Source: Campylobacter ornithocola (GTDB lineage Bacteria; Campylobacterota; Campylobacteria; Campylobacterales; Campylobacteraceae). From it: a stretch of DNA of 64,000 nt. The stretch covers positions 434,001 through 498,000 of the forward strand of contig NZ_CP053848.1 in assembly GCF_013201605.1 (NCBI RefSeq), written 5' to 3'. The notes beneath the pieces were generated by a model. That model was given only the letters and a program-made list of their open reading frames with translations. It did no database searches and had not been told where the DNA came from. Position 1 is the stretch's first letter. Every line of letters starts with the position of its first letter. Below are positions 1 to 10,360 of the stretch, piece by piece. A program made the position numbers and the translations under genes.

Positions 1-1
1 A

Positions 2-538
<537 letters not shown>

Positions 539-544
539 TTTTAA

Positions 545-572
545 TCCTAGCATTTTTGCTAGGATTTTTTCA
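545..572 (+). terminator. rho-independent terminator of rpoC
   Basis: A perfect 10-bp stem (545-554 with 559-568) closes on a 4-base T loop and is followed by a T run. It lies 7 bases after the rpoC stop codon and separates rpoC from the decayed gene and the rpsL operon. Confidence 0.85.
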
Positions 573-583
573 AAGTATTTTAT

Positions 584-1212
584 GCTTAAAATAATTGATT
601 TAGAAAAATATAAAAGAAAGGACATTTTAAATTTTATACTTAAAATATTCCTTGCTCGTTTGAAATCACTGTTAAATTAGATATTAACTCTTTTTATCAT
701 TTTGTTAAAAAACAAAATTGTGAATTTTTTATCCTTGTTTTATCTACGCTACTAGTAAAAGTGTAAATGCTTTTGATAATTTTAAATTTAGTTTAGATCA
801 AAACAAACGATTAGTATGTTATGATACTATCCATCCTTCTTACACTATTTTTCATAAGTACTCTAAAACTTTTTCTGTTCCTTGGACTTTCTATAAAAAA
901 ATTAAATAATTTTCTATTTTTATATGAAGAGGATAAACAATTAATAAAAAACAATAAAAGTGTGTTTTTAAAAAAATCTATAGATAATCTTTTTAATATT
1001 TCTGTTATTCTTTAGGATAGTTTTTGAGAATTTTTCTTTACACTTGCCAAAAAAGAGCAATATTTCTTTCTCATCACAACAAGTGGAAAGATTATAAATG
1101 AAAATAAATTTTTCATCTCTTTTTTGGTATCGATATTAATCATACCACTGATGTTGCTCATCGTATTCATTTGTTTTTAGAAAAACTCCAAGAAAAGCTT
1201 AATAGTTTATAA
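584..1212 (+). pseudogene. decayed chloramphenicol-acetyltransferase-like gene
   Basis: No intact frame exists here, but successive frames on the plus strand spell pieces of a type-A chloramphenicol acetyltransferase in the right order. The start at 584 gives MLKIIDLEKYKRKD; after a frame change comes FEITVKLDINSFYHF; then FSLDQNKRLVCYDTIHPSYT followed by IFHKYSKTFS; then NLFNISVI. The end (about 1129-1212) reads GIDINHTTDVAHRIHLFLEK and ends at a stop at 1212. In intact CAT proteins the catalytic motif is HHxxxDG; the corresponding stretch here looks like NHTTDVAH, so the histidine pair is already lost. At least three frame changes are needed. The family assignment comes from remembered CAT sequence patterns, not from a search. 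Confidence 0.65.
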
Positions 1213-1275
1213 TTTTATAAGTAAAATTTAGATATTATCCAAAGTTTATTATTTTTATTAATGAAAGGAATTACT

Positions 1276-1659
1276 GTGCCAACCATAAATCAATTGGTTA
1301 GAAAAGAGCGCAAAAAAGTTTTAGAAAAATCTAAATCACCAGCGCTTAAAAATTGCCCACAAAGAAGGGGAGTTTGTACTAGGGTTTATACAACAACTCC
1401 TAAAAAACCAAACTCAGCGTTAAGAAAAGTTGCCAAAGTAAGACTTACAAGTGGCTTTGAAGTTATTAGTTATATCGGTGGTGAAGGTCACAACCTACAA
1501 GAGCACAGCATTGTTTTAGTGCGTGGTGGTAGGGTAAAAGACTTACCAGGTGTTAAGTATCACATTGTTCGTGGTGCCTTAGATACTGCAGGTGTTGCAA
1601 AAAGAACCGTTTCTCGTTCTAAATATGGTGCAAAACGTCCTAAAGCAACAGCTAAGTAA
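1276..1659 (+). CDS. rpsL: 30S ribosomal protein S12
   Basis: S12 is part of the 30S decoding centre. The protein is 127 residues and begins [17 protein letters not shown] after a GTG start at 1276. That start is chosen because AAAGGA at 1264-1269 is a good ribosome binding site for it; the upstream in-frame ATG at 1261 would put the binding site inside the coding region. The streptomycin-relevant lysines are wild type: TTPKKPNS (Lys43 region) and GRVKDLPG (Lys88 region). It heads the rpsL-rpsG-fusA operon. Confidence 0.97.
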   Translation: MPTINQLVRKERKKVLEKSKSPALKNCPQRRGVCTRVYTTTPKKPNSALRKVAKVRLTSGFEVISYIGGEGHNLQEHSIVLVRGGRVKDLPGVKYHIVRGALDTAGVAKRTVSRSKYGAKRPKATAK

Positions 1660-1717
1660 TAAAATTGCAGACAGATCCGTTAGATTTGATTTCGTTTGAG
1701 TAAAATTATAAATTTGA

Positions 1718-2197
<480 letters not shown>

Positions 2198-2209
2198 GAG
2201 GAGTAAAAT

Positions 2210-4285
2210 ATGTCAAGAAGTACTCCCTTAAAAAGAGTTAGAAATATAGGTATTGCAGCTCATATTGATGCAGGTAAAACGACTACTAGTGAGAGAATTC
2301 TTTTCTTTACAGGTATGAGTCATAAAATTGGTGAGGTGCATGATGGTGCAGCAACAATGGACTGGATGGAGCAAGAAAAAGAAAGAGGTATTACAATTAC
2401 TTCTGCTGCTACAACTTGTTTTTGGAAAAATCATCAAATCAACCTTATAGACACTCCAGGCCACGTTGACTTTACAATTGAAGTTGAAAGATCAATGCGT
2501 GTTTTAGACGGTGCTGTTGCAGTATTTTGTTCAGTAGGTGGAGTTCAACCACAATCAGAAACTGTTTGGAGACAGGCGAATAAATACGGTGTTCCTAGAA
2601 TTGTTTTTGTAAACAAAATGGACAGAATTGGTGCAAATTTCTTTAATGTAGAAGAACAAATTAAAAATCGTTTAAAAGGTAACCCAGTCCCACTTCAAAT
2701 TCCAATTGGTGCCGAAGATAATTTCAAAGGTGTAATTGATCTTATCACTATGAAGGCTTTGGTATGGGAAGATGAAAATAAGCCAACTGATTATGTAGAA
2801 AAAGAAATTCCAGCTGAGCTTAAAGAAAAGGCTGAAGAATATCGTACAAAAATGATAGAAGCAGTTTCTGAAACAAGTGATGAGTTAATGGAAAAATACC
2901 TAGGTGGTGAAGAACTTACTCAAGAAGAAATCAAAGCAGGTATTAAAGCAGGATGTTTAAGTCTTTCTATGGTTCCTATGCTTTGCGGTACAGCTTTTAA
3001 AAACAAAGGTGTTCAACCATTGCTTGATGCTGTTGTTGCTTATTTACCAGCTCCTGATGAAGTTGCTAATATTAAGGGTGAATATGAAGATGGTACAGAA
3101 GTTTCTGTAAAATCAACTGACGATGGAGAATTTGCAGGTCTTGCATTTAAAATTATGACTGACCCTTTTGTTGGACAATTAACTTTCGTTCGTGTGTATA
3201 GAGGAAGTTTAGAAAGTGGCTCTTATGCATACAACTCAACAAAAGATAAAAAAGAAAGAATTGGTCGTCTTTTGAAAATGCATTCTAACAAAAGAGAAGA
3301 GATTAAAACTTTATATGCAGGAGAAATTGGAGCAGTTGTTGGTCTTAAGGATACATTAACTGGTGATACTTTAGCTAGTGAAAAAGATAAGGTTATTTTG
3401 GAGAGAATGGACTTTCCTGATCCTGTTATTTCTGTTGCAGTTGAACCTAAAACAAAGGCAGATCAAGAAAAAATGTCTATTGCTTTAAATAAATTAGCTC
3501 AAGAAGACCCAAGCTTTAGAGTTTCAACAGATGAAGAAAGCGGTCAAACCATCATCTCAGGTATGGGTGAACTTCACTTAGAAATTATCGTTGATAGAAT
3601 GCTTCGTGAGTTTAAAGTTGAAGCTGAAGTAGGTCAACCTCAAGTTGCTTACCGTGAAACTATTAGAAAAACAGTTGAGCAAGAGTATAAATACGCCAAA
3701 CAATCAGGTGGTCGTGGTCAGTATGGTCATGTATTCTTAAGACTTGAACCACTTGAGCCAGGTAGTGGATATGAATTTGTAAATGATATCAAAGGTGGGG
3801 TAATTCCAAAAGAGTATATTCCAGCAGTTGATAAAGGTGTTCAAGAAGCATTACAAAATGGTGTTTTAGCGGGATATCCTGTTGAAGATGTTAAAGTAAT
3901 CGTTTATGATGGAAGTTACCACGAAGTGGATTCTTCTGAAATGGCATTTAAACTTGCGGCTTCTATGGGCTTTAAGGAGGGTGCTAGAAAAGCAGGTGCT
4001 GTAATCTTAGAACCTATGATGAAGGTTGAAGTTGAAACTCCAGAAGAATATATGGGTGATGTTATCGGTGATTTAAATAAACGTCGTGGTCAAGTAAATA
4101 GTATGGATGAGCGTGGTGGAAATAAAATTATTACAGCATTTTGTCCTTTGGCTGAGATGTTTGGATATTCAACTGATCTTAGAAGTCAAACTCAAGGTCG
4201 TGCCACTTATTCTATGGAATTTGATCATTATGATGAAGTTCCAAAAAATGTTTCTGAAGAAATTATCAAGAAAAGAAACGGATAA
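2210..4285 (+). CDS. fusA: translation elongation factor G
   Basis: EF-G is the GTPase that drives ribosomal translocation and, with RRF, ribosome recycling. The protein is 691 residues. It has the P-loop AHIDAGKTT near residue 18, the switch-[10 protein letters not shown], and NKMD for guanine recognition. Domains II to V follow, with the domain IV segment [12 protein letters not shown]. The start is preceded by AAGAGGAG. The tuf gene that often closes this operon is not here; a terminator follows instead. Confidence 0.98.
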   Translation: MSRSTPLKRVRNIGIAAHIDAGKTTTSERILFFTGMSHKIGEVHDGAATMDWMEQEKERGITITSAATTCFWKNHQINLIDTPGHVDFTIEVERSMRVLDGAVAVFCSVGGVQPQSETVWRQANKYGVPRIVFVNKMDRIGANFFNVEEQIKNRLKGNPVPLQIPIGAEDNFKGVIDLITMKALVWEDENKPTDYVEKEIPAELKEKAEEYRTKMIEAVSETSDELMEKYLGGEELTQEEIKAGIKAGCLSLSMVPMLCGTAFKNKGVQPLLDAVVAYLPAPDEVANIKGEYEDGTEVSVKSTDDGEFAGLAFKIMTDPFVGQLTFVRVYRGSLESGSYAYNSTKDKKERIGRLLKMHSNKREEIKTLYAGEIGAVVGLKDTLTGDTLASEKDKVILERMDFPDPVISVAVEPKTKADQEKMSIALNKLAQEDPSFRVSTDEESGQTIISGMGELHLEIIVDRMLREFKVEAEVGQPQVAYRETIRKTVEQEYKYAKQSGGRGQYGHVFLRLEPLEPGSGYEFVNDIKGGVIPKEYIPAVDKGVQEALQNGVLAGYPVEDVKVIVYDGSYHEVDSSEMAFKLAASMGFKEGARKAGAVILEPMMKVEVETPEEYMGDVIGDLNKRRGQVNSMDERGGNKIITAFCPLAEMFGYSTDLRSQTQGRATYSMEFDHYDEVPKNVSEEIIKKRNG

Positions 4286-4290
4286 TTTTG

Positions 4291-4330
4291 TCAAGATGAG
4301 CTATCACTCATCTTGATTTATAATTTCTTT
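4291..4330 (+). terminator. terminator after fusA
   Basis: A perfect 10-bp stem (4291-4300 with 4307-4316) with a 6-base loop, followed by a T-rich stretch. It closes the rpsL-rpsG-fusA operon. Confidence 0.8.
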
Positions 4331-4426
4331 AACACATTTTCTTATTCATTATAAGAATTTATTAATAATTAATTTAATAAATAATATCATTCTGTATTTA
4401 AAATTTTTATAATAGGATGGTAAATT

Positions 4427-5049
4427 ATGAATTCAAGAAGAGATTTCCTAAAAAAACTTTTTTGTTAAGCTCTTTAACATATTGTGCACAGTTTGGTTTT
4501 GCTAGAACAGAAGACAAGAAAAGTGCAATTGTTTATTATAGTAGAACTTTAAATACACATATTTTGGCCAAATACTTACAAAGTATTACAAATTCAGATT
4601 TAATAAGTCTGCAAATTATAAATCCTTACCCTAATGATTTTGATGCAATGTCTAAAATTGCGAAAGAGGAAAGAGATAGAAATTTTAAACCTAAACTTGT
4701 GAGTATAGAGTTTAATCCTAATGATTATGATGTGATATTTTTAGGCACTCCTGTTTGGGCGGGTGGAATTTCTTCACCTATAAGAACTTTTTTGAGTATG
4801 TATGATTTTAATTCCAAGGTTATTGCTCCATTTTGTACTCAAGTAAAAGACAATATAGAAGGTTGTATTAAAGATATACAATTTTTAACACCTAATGCAA
4901 AAATTTTAAAAGGCATTGATATACAAGCAACTTTTGAAAAGGATGATAAATTTTTGAAAGATAAAAATAAAAATTATTTGGCTAACAATACAAATTATTT
5001 AACCTCTAAAGATAAGCAAGAAATAAATTTATGGCTTAATAAAATATAA
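4427..5049 (+). CDS. flavodoxin-like protein with a frameshifted Tat signal peptide
   Basis: The mature part is a flavodoxin fold: an N-terminal strand KSAIVYYSRTLNT in the FMN-phosphate loop position, the GTPVWAGGISSPIRTF segment near residue 110, and a C-terminal half of about 80 residues. The long open frame can only be opened from an ATG at 4417, which overlaps the AGG that should be its ribosome binding site and gives no signal peptide. The ATG at 4427, ten bases after AGG, instead reads MNSRRDFLKKLF, a twin-arginine motif, then hits a stop because the T tract 4458-4463 has six bases. One more T would join it to LLSSLTYCAQFGFA and the flavodoxin domain. So the gene is probably an exported flavoprotein, off by one base in this sequence; this may be real inactivation, slippage, or a sequencing error. 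Confidence 0.75.
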
Positions 5050-5052
5050 AAC

Positions 5053-5073
5053 AATCCTATTTAAAATAGGATT
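5053..5073. terminator. bidirectional terminator between convergent genes
   Basis: An 8-bp perfect stem (5053-5060 with 5066-5073) lies between the flavodoxin gene and the oppositely oriented CorC-like gene, reaching the stop codon of the latter. It has A/T runs on both sides and could serve both strands. Confidence 0.65.
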
Positions 5074-6442
5074 ATTCTTGATTTTGTGAAATTTTTTTAA
5101 CAACCTTAACACGTTCTATGCTATTACCATCCATCTTTTTAACTTCGTAGTAGCAAAATTCGTCTTCTATTCTATCTCCTACAACCGGTAAACGCCCTAA
5201 AAGATTGAAAACATACCCACCTATAGTGACTTGCTCTAGCTCTTCATTAAAGTGTATATCGAGCATTTCTTCTACTTCACTAATTTCATATCTTCCTTGA
5301 AATTCATAGATATTTTCTGCAAGCTTTTTAAAATGCGGACTAGAATCATCGTGTTCATCGTTAATATCACCAACGATTTCTTCCATAATATCTTCCATAG
5401 TTAAAAGACCAGCTGTACCACCATATTCGTCGACCACTAATGCAGTATGTACTTGCTCTTTATTCATCATAAAAAGTACTTTAGATATACTTATATTTTC
5501 TGGAACTAAGATCATTTTGATTAGAAAATCATCTAAATTTTTCTTATCTTTATTAAGTTCATTTTGCATAATATCTCTAATATGAACCATACCTAAAATA
5601 ACATCTTTAGAACCATCTATATATGGAAAGCGTGTATGTTTATATTGGCAAACTATTTGCATATTTTCTTCATAGCTTTTTTGCTTATTAAGACAAATCA
5701 TATCTTTTCTAGGTGTCATGATTTCTTTTGCAACTGTATCTGAAAAATCAACAGCATTACGTATGATTTCGGTTTCAAATTCATCCAATACTCCGCCTTT
5801 TTGACTTTCACTTGCAATGAATTTAATTTCTTCTTCAGAATGGCTTAGTTCATGTTCTTTTGCAGGTTTTATACCTATGGCTTTTAGAGAGATTGCTGCT
5901 AAAAAATCAAATGTTTTAATGAAGGGTAAAAAAAGCAACCAAAATAAATGCAACGGTCTTGCAACCCAAAGAACAGCTTTATCTGCAATAGCTATAGCAA
6001 CACTTTTTGGAACTAATTCTCCTAATACAACATGTAATAAAGTGATAATAGCAAAGGCAATGACGAATGCTATGGTATGGATTAATGTTGGAGCTAGACC
6101 TAAATTTGCTAAAGGAACTTCAAGAATTTTAGCAATAGCAGGTTCTCCTATCCAACCAAGAGCAAGAGAACTTAATGTAATGCCAAGTTGACAAGCACTG
6201 AGATAAGTGTCAAGTTTAGAGGTAACTTCTAAAGCTTTTTTTGCATTGTGTTTTTTTTCTTTTACCATTTCTTCAAGTTTTGACCTACGTACTTTAACAA
6301 TAGAAAATTCTGATAAAACAAAAAATCCATTTAAAACAACTAAAGCTAATGCGACAAGAATCATAAAAGTGGAATAGCCTACATCAATCGAGGCAACAGC
6401 GGGTAATGTTTGATTTAAGTCTAAAGATTGACTGGGGTCCAA
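5072..6442 (-). CDS. CNNM/CorC-HlyC family membrane protein with CBS domains
   Basis: The 456-residue protein has an N-terminal membrane domain of the DUF21/CNNM type (hydrophobic segments between about residues 20 and 200), then a CBS pair (around 235-350, with EIMTPRKDM and VVDEYGGTAGLLTMEDI) and a C-terminal CorC_HlyC transporter-associated domain (YVFNLLGRLPVVGD). Such proteins are linked to magnesium or cobalt efflux, and older annotation calls them haemolysins. The start is a TTG at 6442 because AAAGGAG lies just upstream and the first residues read MDPSQSLDLN. It follows the SbmA-like gene on the same strand after a gap of 78 bases. Confidence 0.88.
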   Translation of the reverse strand: MDPSQSLDLNQTLPAVASIDVGYSTFMILVALALVVLNGFFVLSEFSIVKVRRSKLEEMVKEKKHNAKKALEVTSKLDTYLSACQLGITLSSLALGWIGEPAIAKILEVPLANLGLAPTLIHTIAFVIAFAIITLLHVVLGELVPKSVAIAIADKAVLWVARPLHLFWLLFLPFIKTFDFLAAISLKAIGIKPAKEHELSHSEEEIKFIASESQKGGVLDEFETEIIRNAVDFSDTVAKEIMTPRKDMICLNKQKSYEENMQIVCQYKHTRFPYIDGSKDVILGMVHIRDIMQNELNKDKKNLDDFLIKMILVPENISISKVLFMMNKEQVHTALVVDEYGGTAGLLTMEDIMEEIVGDINDEHDDSSPHFKKLAENIYEFQGRYEISEVEEMLDIHFNEELEQVTIGGYVFNLLGRLPVVGDRIEDEFCYYEVKKMDGNSIERVKVVKKISQNQE

Positions 6443-6520
6443 AAAAACTCCTTTAATAAATTTTTTGAAAAATTATATCAAATCAAAACTATAAAATTAG
6501 CTTAAAATAAACGATATATT

Positions 6521-7501
6521 TTAAATTAATTTATGCTTTCTGTATTCAATATTTTTCTCAAATTCATCTAAACGTTTGTAAATGCTACGTAATTGTGTGA
6601 TAGTTGTCCAATTAGTGATAAAAATGCTAAATGAAGATCTAACTTGATCAAAAGCATTACCAACTTGTATTATAATTCCAAGTTGTATAACCCCTAAAAA
6701 CAAGCTTGGAGCCATAATTAAAAAAGGCACTATAACCATGATTTGCTCAAACAAATAAAGCCATATATTAAAATACCCATAGTGTAAAAATAATCTTTTA
6801 TAATTAATTTTAAGTCCAGTAAATAAACTTAAAATATTTTCATCACTTGCGTAATTTTTTCTATCATCTTCAGCAAAAACAAGCTCTTTTCTAAAAGCAG
6901 CTTCGGCTTTTTGATTGTTATATTCAAGTCCAGGTAGTTTAATACCTACAAACCATGATATGACAAGACCTCCTAAAGAAACTAAAAACGCTATCCATAC
7001 CAAAGAGCCATTAATATCTTTTAAGATAGGCAAGTTAACATGCGTGCTTAACATCCATAAAATTGGTACAAAAGCAATTAAAGTCATAATTGCCTTAACA
7101 AAAGCTAGTCCTAAACTTTCTATGATTTTTGAAAAATTATAAATATCTTCTTGAATTCTCTGTGAGCTACCTTCTATGTTATCATCTTTTTTTTGCCAAA
7201 ATTTAATATAATCAAAAGTCATAGCCTCACGCCATTTAAAAGCATATATGCTTCCAAAATATTGCGTGATGGTAGCGATTAATACATAAGGTAGTGCTAA
7301 ATATAAAAATTGCTTAATAAAATGGTAAAAATCATCTATGCTATGATTTTTCGCATCTTGTAAAACATCATAAAATTCTTTATACCACTCATTTATTGCA
7401 ACATTAATAGAAGTTTGTGCTAATAAAGAAGCTAGCAAGAACAGTAAGCCTAAATAAGCCCATAACACCCACTTTCTTGAATAAAAAAATGACTTAAACA
7501 T
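6521..7501 (-). CDS. SbmA/BacA-like peptide uptake transporter
   Basis: The 326-residue protein has the pattern of the SbmA/BacA family of inner-membrane proteins, which take up peptide antibiotics such as microcins and proline-rich antimicrobial peptides in a proton-dependent way. Features: an N-terminal hydrophobic segment, NEWYKEFYDVLQDA near residue 35, KWREAMTFDYIKFW near 90, QRIQEDIYNFS, and RKELVFAEDDR near 205. It is about 80 residues shorter than E. coli SbmA. It starts immediately after the stop of putP (7502), so the two are almost certainly one transcript with putP first. Confidence 0.8.
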   Translation of the reverse strand: MFKSFFYSRKWVLWAYLGLLFLLASLLAQTSINVAINEWYKEFYDVLQDAKNHSIDDFYHFIKQFLYLALPYVLIATITQYFGSIYAFKWREAMTFDYIKFWQKKDDNIEGSSQRIQEDIYNFSKIIESLGLAFVKAIMTLIAFVPILWMLSTHVNLPILKDINGSLVWIAFLVSLGGLVISWFVGIKLPGLEYNNQKAEAAFRKELVFAEDDRKNYASDENILSLFTGLKINYKRLFLHYGYFNIWLYLFEQIMVIVPFLIMAPSLFLGVIQLGIIIQVGNAFDQVRSSFSIFITNWTTITQLRSIYKRLDEFEKNIEYRKHKLI

Positions 7502-8980
7502 TTAAATTTCTTTTAACATTTTTTCATAGTGCTTTATTGTGTGTTTTTTTGCTTTAAATATTATACTAAAAATCACAATAAAACAACTCGCAATTAAAAA
7601 CCCAGGAATGATCTCATAAATTGCTATAAAATTTGAACCAAAATGTTTATAAAATATAACAGTTAAAGCTCCACTAATCATTCCAGCTATTGCACCTTCT
7701 TTGCTCATGCTTTTATAAAATAAAGAAAATAAAATAACACTCCCAAAACTAGCTCCAAAACCAGCCCAAGCATAAGAAACTATGCTTAAAATTTGACTTT
7801 GAGTATCAAGTGAAAGTATAAAAGCTACACATGCTACGATTAAAACGCCTAAGCGTGATAGTAAAGTGATGTTTTTATCACTTGTTTTTCTTTTTAAAAT
7901 TTGCGTATAAAAATCTTGTACCAAACTAGAAGCACATACTAGCAATTGAGAGCTTGCAGTACTCATAATAGCGGCTAAAATAGCACTAAGTAAAATTCCT
8001 GCTACCCAAGGATTAAAAAGTACTTGAGACATTACTATAAATATTCTTTCAGGATCATTTAAAGTAAGATTAAATTTAGCAATATAGGCAATACCTAAAA
8101 ATCCTATCATAGCAGCACCAAATAAAGAAACCACCATCCAAGTTATACCTATGAAGGTTGCTGTGGGAATTTCTTTTATGTTTTTTATAGAAATAAAACG
8201 GATTAAAATATGAGGTTGACCAAAATATCCAAGCCCCCAAGCTAATGTAGATATTACAACTAGCCAACCACCGCCATCTAGACCAAATGCTTGAGGTTTT
8301 ACATCATTTATTGTAGAAAAAGCCTCTCCAAAGCCACCAAGTTCGAAAATCATCACAAAAGGAATAATGATTAATGAACTCATCATTAAAAGTCCTTGTA
8401 TCATATCAGTCCAACAAACAGCTTTGTACCCACCTAAAAAAGTATATAAAACAATAACCAAAAATCCAATACTTAAGGCAAAAACATAAGATAGATTAAA
8501 TACGCTTTCAAAAAGCTTAGCACCACTTACCAATCCAGCACTAATATAAATAGTAAAAAATACCAAAATAACTACCGCACAAATGCTTCTTAAAATATGA
8601 CTATCATCATGAAAGCGACTTTCAAAAAAATCAGATATTGTGATGCACTCTTTGGCTATCTGAGAAAAAATTTTTAATCTTTTAGCAACAAAAGTCCAAT
8701 TTAAAAACATACCAAAGCTTAAACCTATGGCTATATAAATTTGTCCTAAACCAGCTGCATATAAAGCACCAGGAAAAGCCATTAAAAGCCAGCTACTCAT
8801 ATCAGAAGCACCTGCACTTAAGGCAGATATTACAGGACCCATGGAGGCATTGCCAACAAAATAATCTTTGCTATTTTGATTTTTTTTGTAAAAATAAAAA
8901 CCTATAAAAAGCATTAAAAATGCATAGGTGATAAAAGTAATAACAATAGGATAAGAAAGTTCCACGCTTTGTAAATTCAT
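7502..8980 (-). CDS. putP: sodium/proline symporter
   Basis: PutP imports L-proline with sodium. The protein is 492 residues with about 13 membrane segments and SSSF-family signatures: [34 protein letters not shown] in the early helices, and [16 protein letters not shown] near residue 335. The start is the ATG ending at 8980 with AAGGAT directly upstream on this strand. No putA (proline dehydrogenase) lies beside it; instead an SbmA-like gene follows with no gap. Confidence 0.92.
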   Translation of the reverse strand: MNLQSVELSYPIVITFITYAFLMLFIGFYFYKKNQNSKDYFVGNASMGPVISALSAGASDMSSWLLMAFPGALYAAGLGQIYIAIGLSFGMFLNWTFVAKRLKIFSQIAKECITISDFFESRFHDDSHILRSICAVVILVFFTIYISAGLVSGAKLFESVFNLSYVFALSIGFLVIVLYTFLGGYKAVCWTDMIQGLLMMSSLIIIPFVMIFELGGFGEAFSTINDVKPQAFGLDGGGWLVVISTLAWGLGYFGQPHILIRFISIKNIKEIPTATFIGITWMVVSLFGAAMIGFLGIAYIAKFNLTLNDPERIFIVMSQVLFNPWVAGILLSAILAAIMSTASSQLLVCASSLVQDFYTQILKRKTSDKNITLLSRLGVLIVACVAFILSLDTQSQILSIVSYAWAGFGASFGSVILFSLFYKSMSKEGAIAGMISGALTVIFYKHFGSNFIAIYEIIPGFLIASCFIVIFSIIFKAKKHTIKHYEKMLKEI

Positions 8981-9081
8981 AAGTATCCTTAAAAATTTAA
9001 AAAACTATCATTCTACTTGTTTTATTTTAAAAAAACATTATAAAAATTATTTTTTTGTTTTTATTTCAATGCTTTATAAAG

Positions 9082-9096
9082 TTTTTTTGTTACAAT
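9082..9096 (+). promoter_or_regulatory. sigma-70 promoter of carboxynorspermidine synthase
   Basis: A T run ending in G (9082-9089) followed by TACAAT at 9091-9096 fits the Campylobacter sigma-70 pattern, which has a T-rich -16 element and no strong -35. It lies 23 bases before the start codon. Confidence 0.55.
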
Positions 9097-9119
9097 TTTC
9101 AAAAAAATAAGGATAATTA

Positions 9120-10325
9120 ATGAAAAATCTTTTGATTATAGGTGCAGGTGGTGTAAGTCGCGTTGCAACTGTAAAATGTGCAATGAATAGTGATGTTTTT
9201 AGTAAAATAACTTTAGCAAGTAGAACTAAAAGTAAATGTGATGAAATAGCTACTTTTATTAAAGAGCGTTTGGGTGTTGAAATTCAAACTGAGCAAATAG
9301 ATGCAGATGATACATCTGCTGTTGTAGAGCTTATTAAAAAGACAGAGGCTGAAATTTTACTAAATGTAGCTTTACCTTATCAAGATCTTACTTTAATGGA
9401 TGCGTGTATTCAAACTAATATCCACTATGTAGATACTGCAAATTATGAGCATCCTGATTTAGCTAAATTTGAGTATAAAGAACAATGGGCAAGAAATGAA
9501 CAATTTAAACAAGCAGGAATTTTAGGGCTTTTGGGAAGTGGTTTTGATCCAGGCGTGACAAATGTATTTTGTGCTTATGCACAGCAAAATTTATTTGATG
9601 AAATTCATTATATTGATATATTAGATTGTAATGCAGGTGATCATGGCTATGCTTTTGCAACTAATTTTAACCCTGAAATTAACTTAAGAGAAGTTTCTGC
9701 TAAAGGTCGTTATTGGGAAAACGGTAAATGGATAGAAACTGAACCTATGGAAATAAAAATGGAGTGGGATTATCCTGAAGTAGGGATAAAGGATAGTTAT
9801 TTGCTTTATCATGAAGAGTTAGAAAGTTTAGTAAAAAATATCAAAGGCTTAAAAAGAATAAGATTTTTTATGACTTTTGGGCAAAGCTATTTAACCCATA
9901 TGAAATGCCTTGAAAATGTCGGTATGTTAGGTATTAAACCCGTTATACATCAAGGCAAAGAAATAATACCAATAGAATTTTTAAAAACCTTACTTCCTGA
10001 TCCTGCTAGTTTAGGTCCTCGCACTAAAGGCTATACTAACATAGGTTGTGTGATTCGTGGTATAAAAGATGGAAAAGATAGGCAAGTTTATATTTACAAT
10101 GTTTGCAATCATGAAGAATGCTTTAAAGAAACTGGAGCACAAGCTGTGAGCTATACTACCGGAGTTCCTGCAATGATAGGAACAAAGCTAATCGCCAAAG
10201 GAATTTGGCAAGGAAAAGGTGTGTTTAATATGGAGGAATTTGATGCTAAACCTTTTATGGATGAGTTAAATACCCAAGGACTTCCTTGGAAAATTATAGA
10301 AATGGAGCCGAATTTAGGAATGTAA
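9120..10325 (+). CDS. carboxynorspermidine synthase (saccharopine dehydrogenase family)
   Basis: The enzyme condenses aspartate semialdehyde with a diamine using NADPH to form carboxy(nor)spermidine, the route to spermidine in epsilonproteobacteria. The 401-residue protein begins with a Rossmann motif, IIGAGGVSRVA, has AEILLNVALPYQDLTLMDAC near residue 80, and GLLGSGFDPGVTNVFCAYA near 140, all typical of this family. The ATG at 9120 has AAGGAT upstream. The decarboxylase partner (NspC) is not in the window. A hairpin follows, then modB. Confidence 0.9.
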   Translation: MKNLLIIGAGGVSRVATVKCAMNSDVFSKITLASRTKSKCDEIATFIKERLGVEIQTEQIDADDTSAVVELIKKTEAEILLNVALPYQDLTLMDACIQTNIHYVDTANYEHPDLAKFEYKEQWARNEQFKQAGILGLLGSGFDPGVTNVFCAYAQQNLFDEIHYIDILDCNAGDHGYAFATNFNPEINLREVSAKGRYWENGKWIETEPMEIKMEWDYPEVGIKDSYLLYHEELESLVKNIKGLKRIRFFMTFGQSYLTHMKCLENVGMLGIKPVIHQGKEIIPIEFLKTLLPDPASLGPRTKGYTNIGCVIRGIKDGKDRQVYIYNVCNHEECFKETGAQAVSYTTGVPAMIGTKLIAKGIWQGKGVFNMEEFDAKPFMDELNTQGLPWKIIEMEPNLGM

Positions 10326-10349
10326 TCTCAAGTCTTTTTTGACTTGAGA
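10326..10349 (+). terminator. hairpin between carboxynorspermidine synthase and modB
   Basis: A perfect 9-bp stem (10326-10334 with 10341-10349) with a loop of six T bases. No long T run follows, and modB begins 12 bases downstream, so it may act as a weak terminator or attenuate read-through into modB. Confidence 0.5.
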
Positions 10350-10360
10350 AAGTTTTAATA

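Noticed and set aside
821-1015. 64-codon open frame between rpoC and rpsL
   Set aside because: It begins in the middle of the decayed acetyltransferase and mixes its frames; most of it is not in the frame of the recognisable protein pieces.
4107-4316. 69-codon frame overlapping the end of fusA
   Set aside because: It is an out-of-frame reading of fusA with no ribosome binding site.
4408-4413. TATAAT as promoter of the flavodoxin gene
   Set aside because: It would start transcription after the AGG ribosome binding site of the gene, so it may be a chance match; left unannotated.
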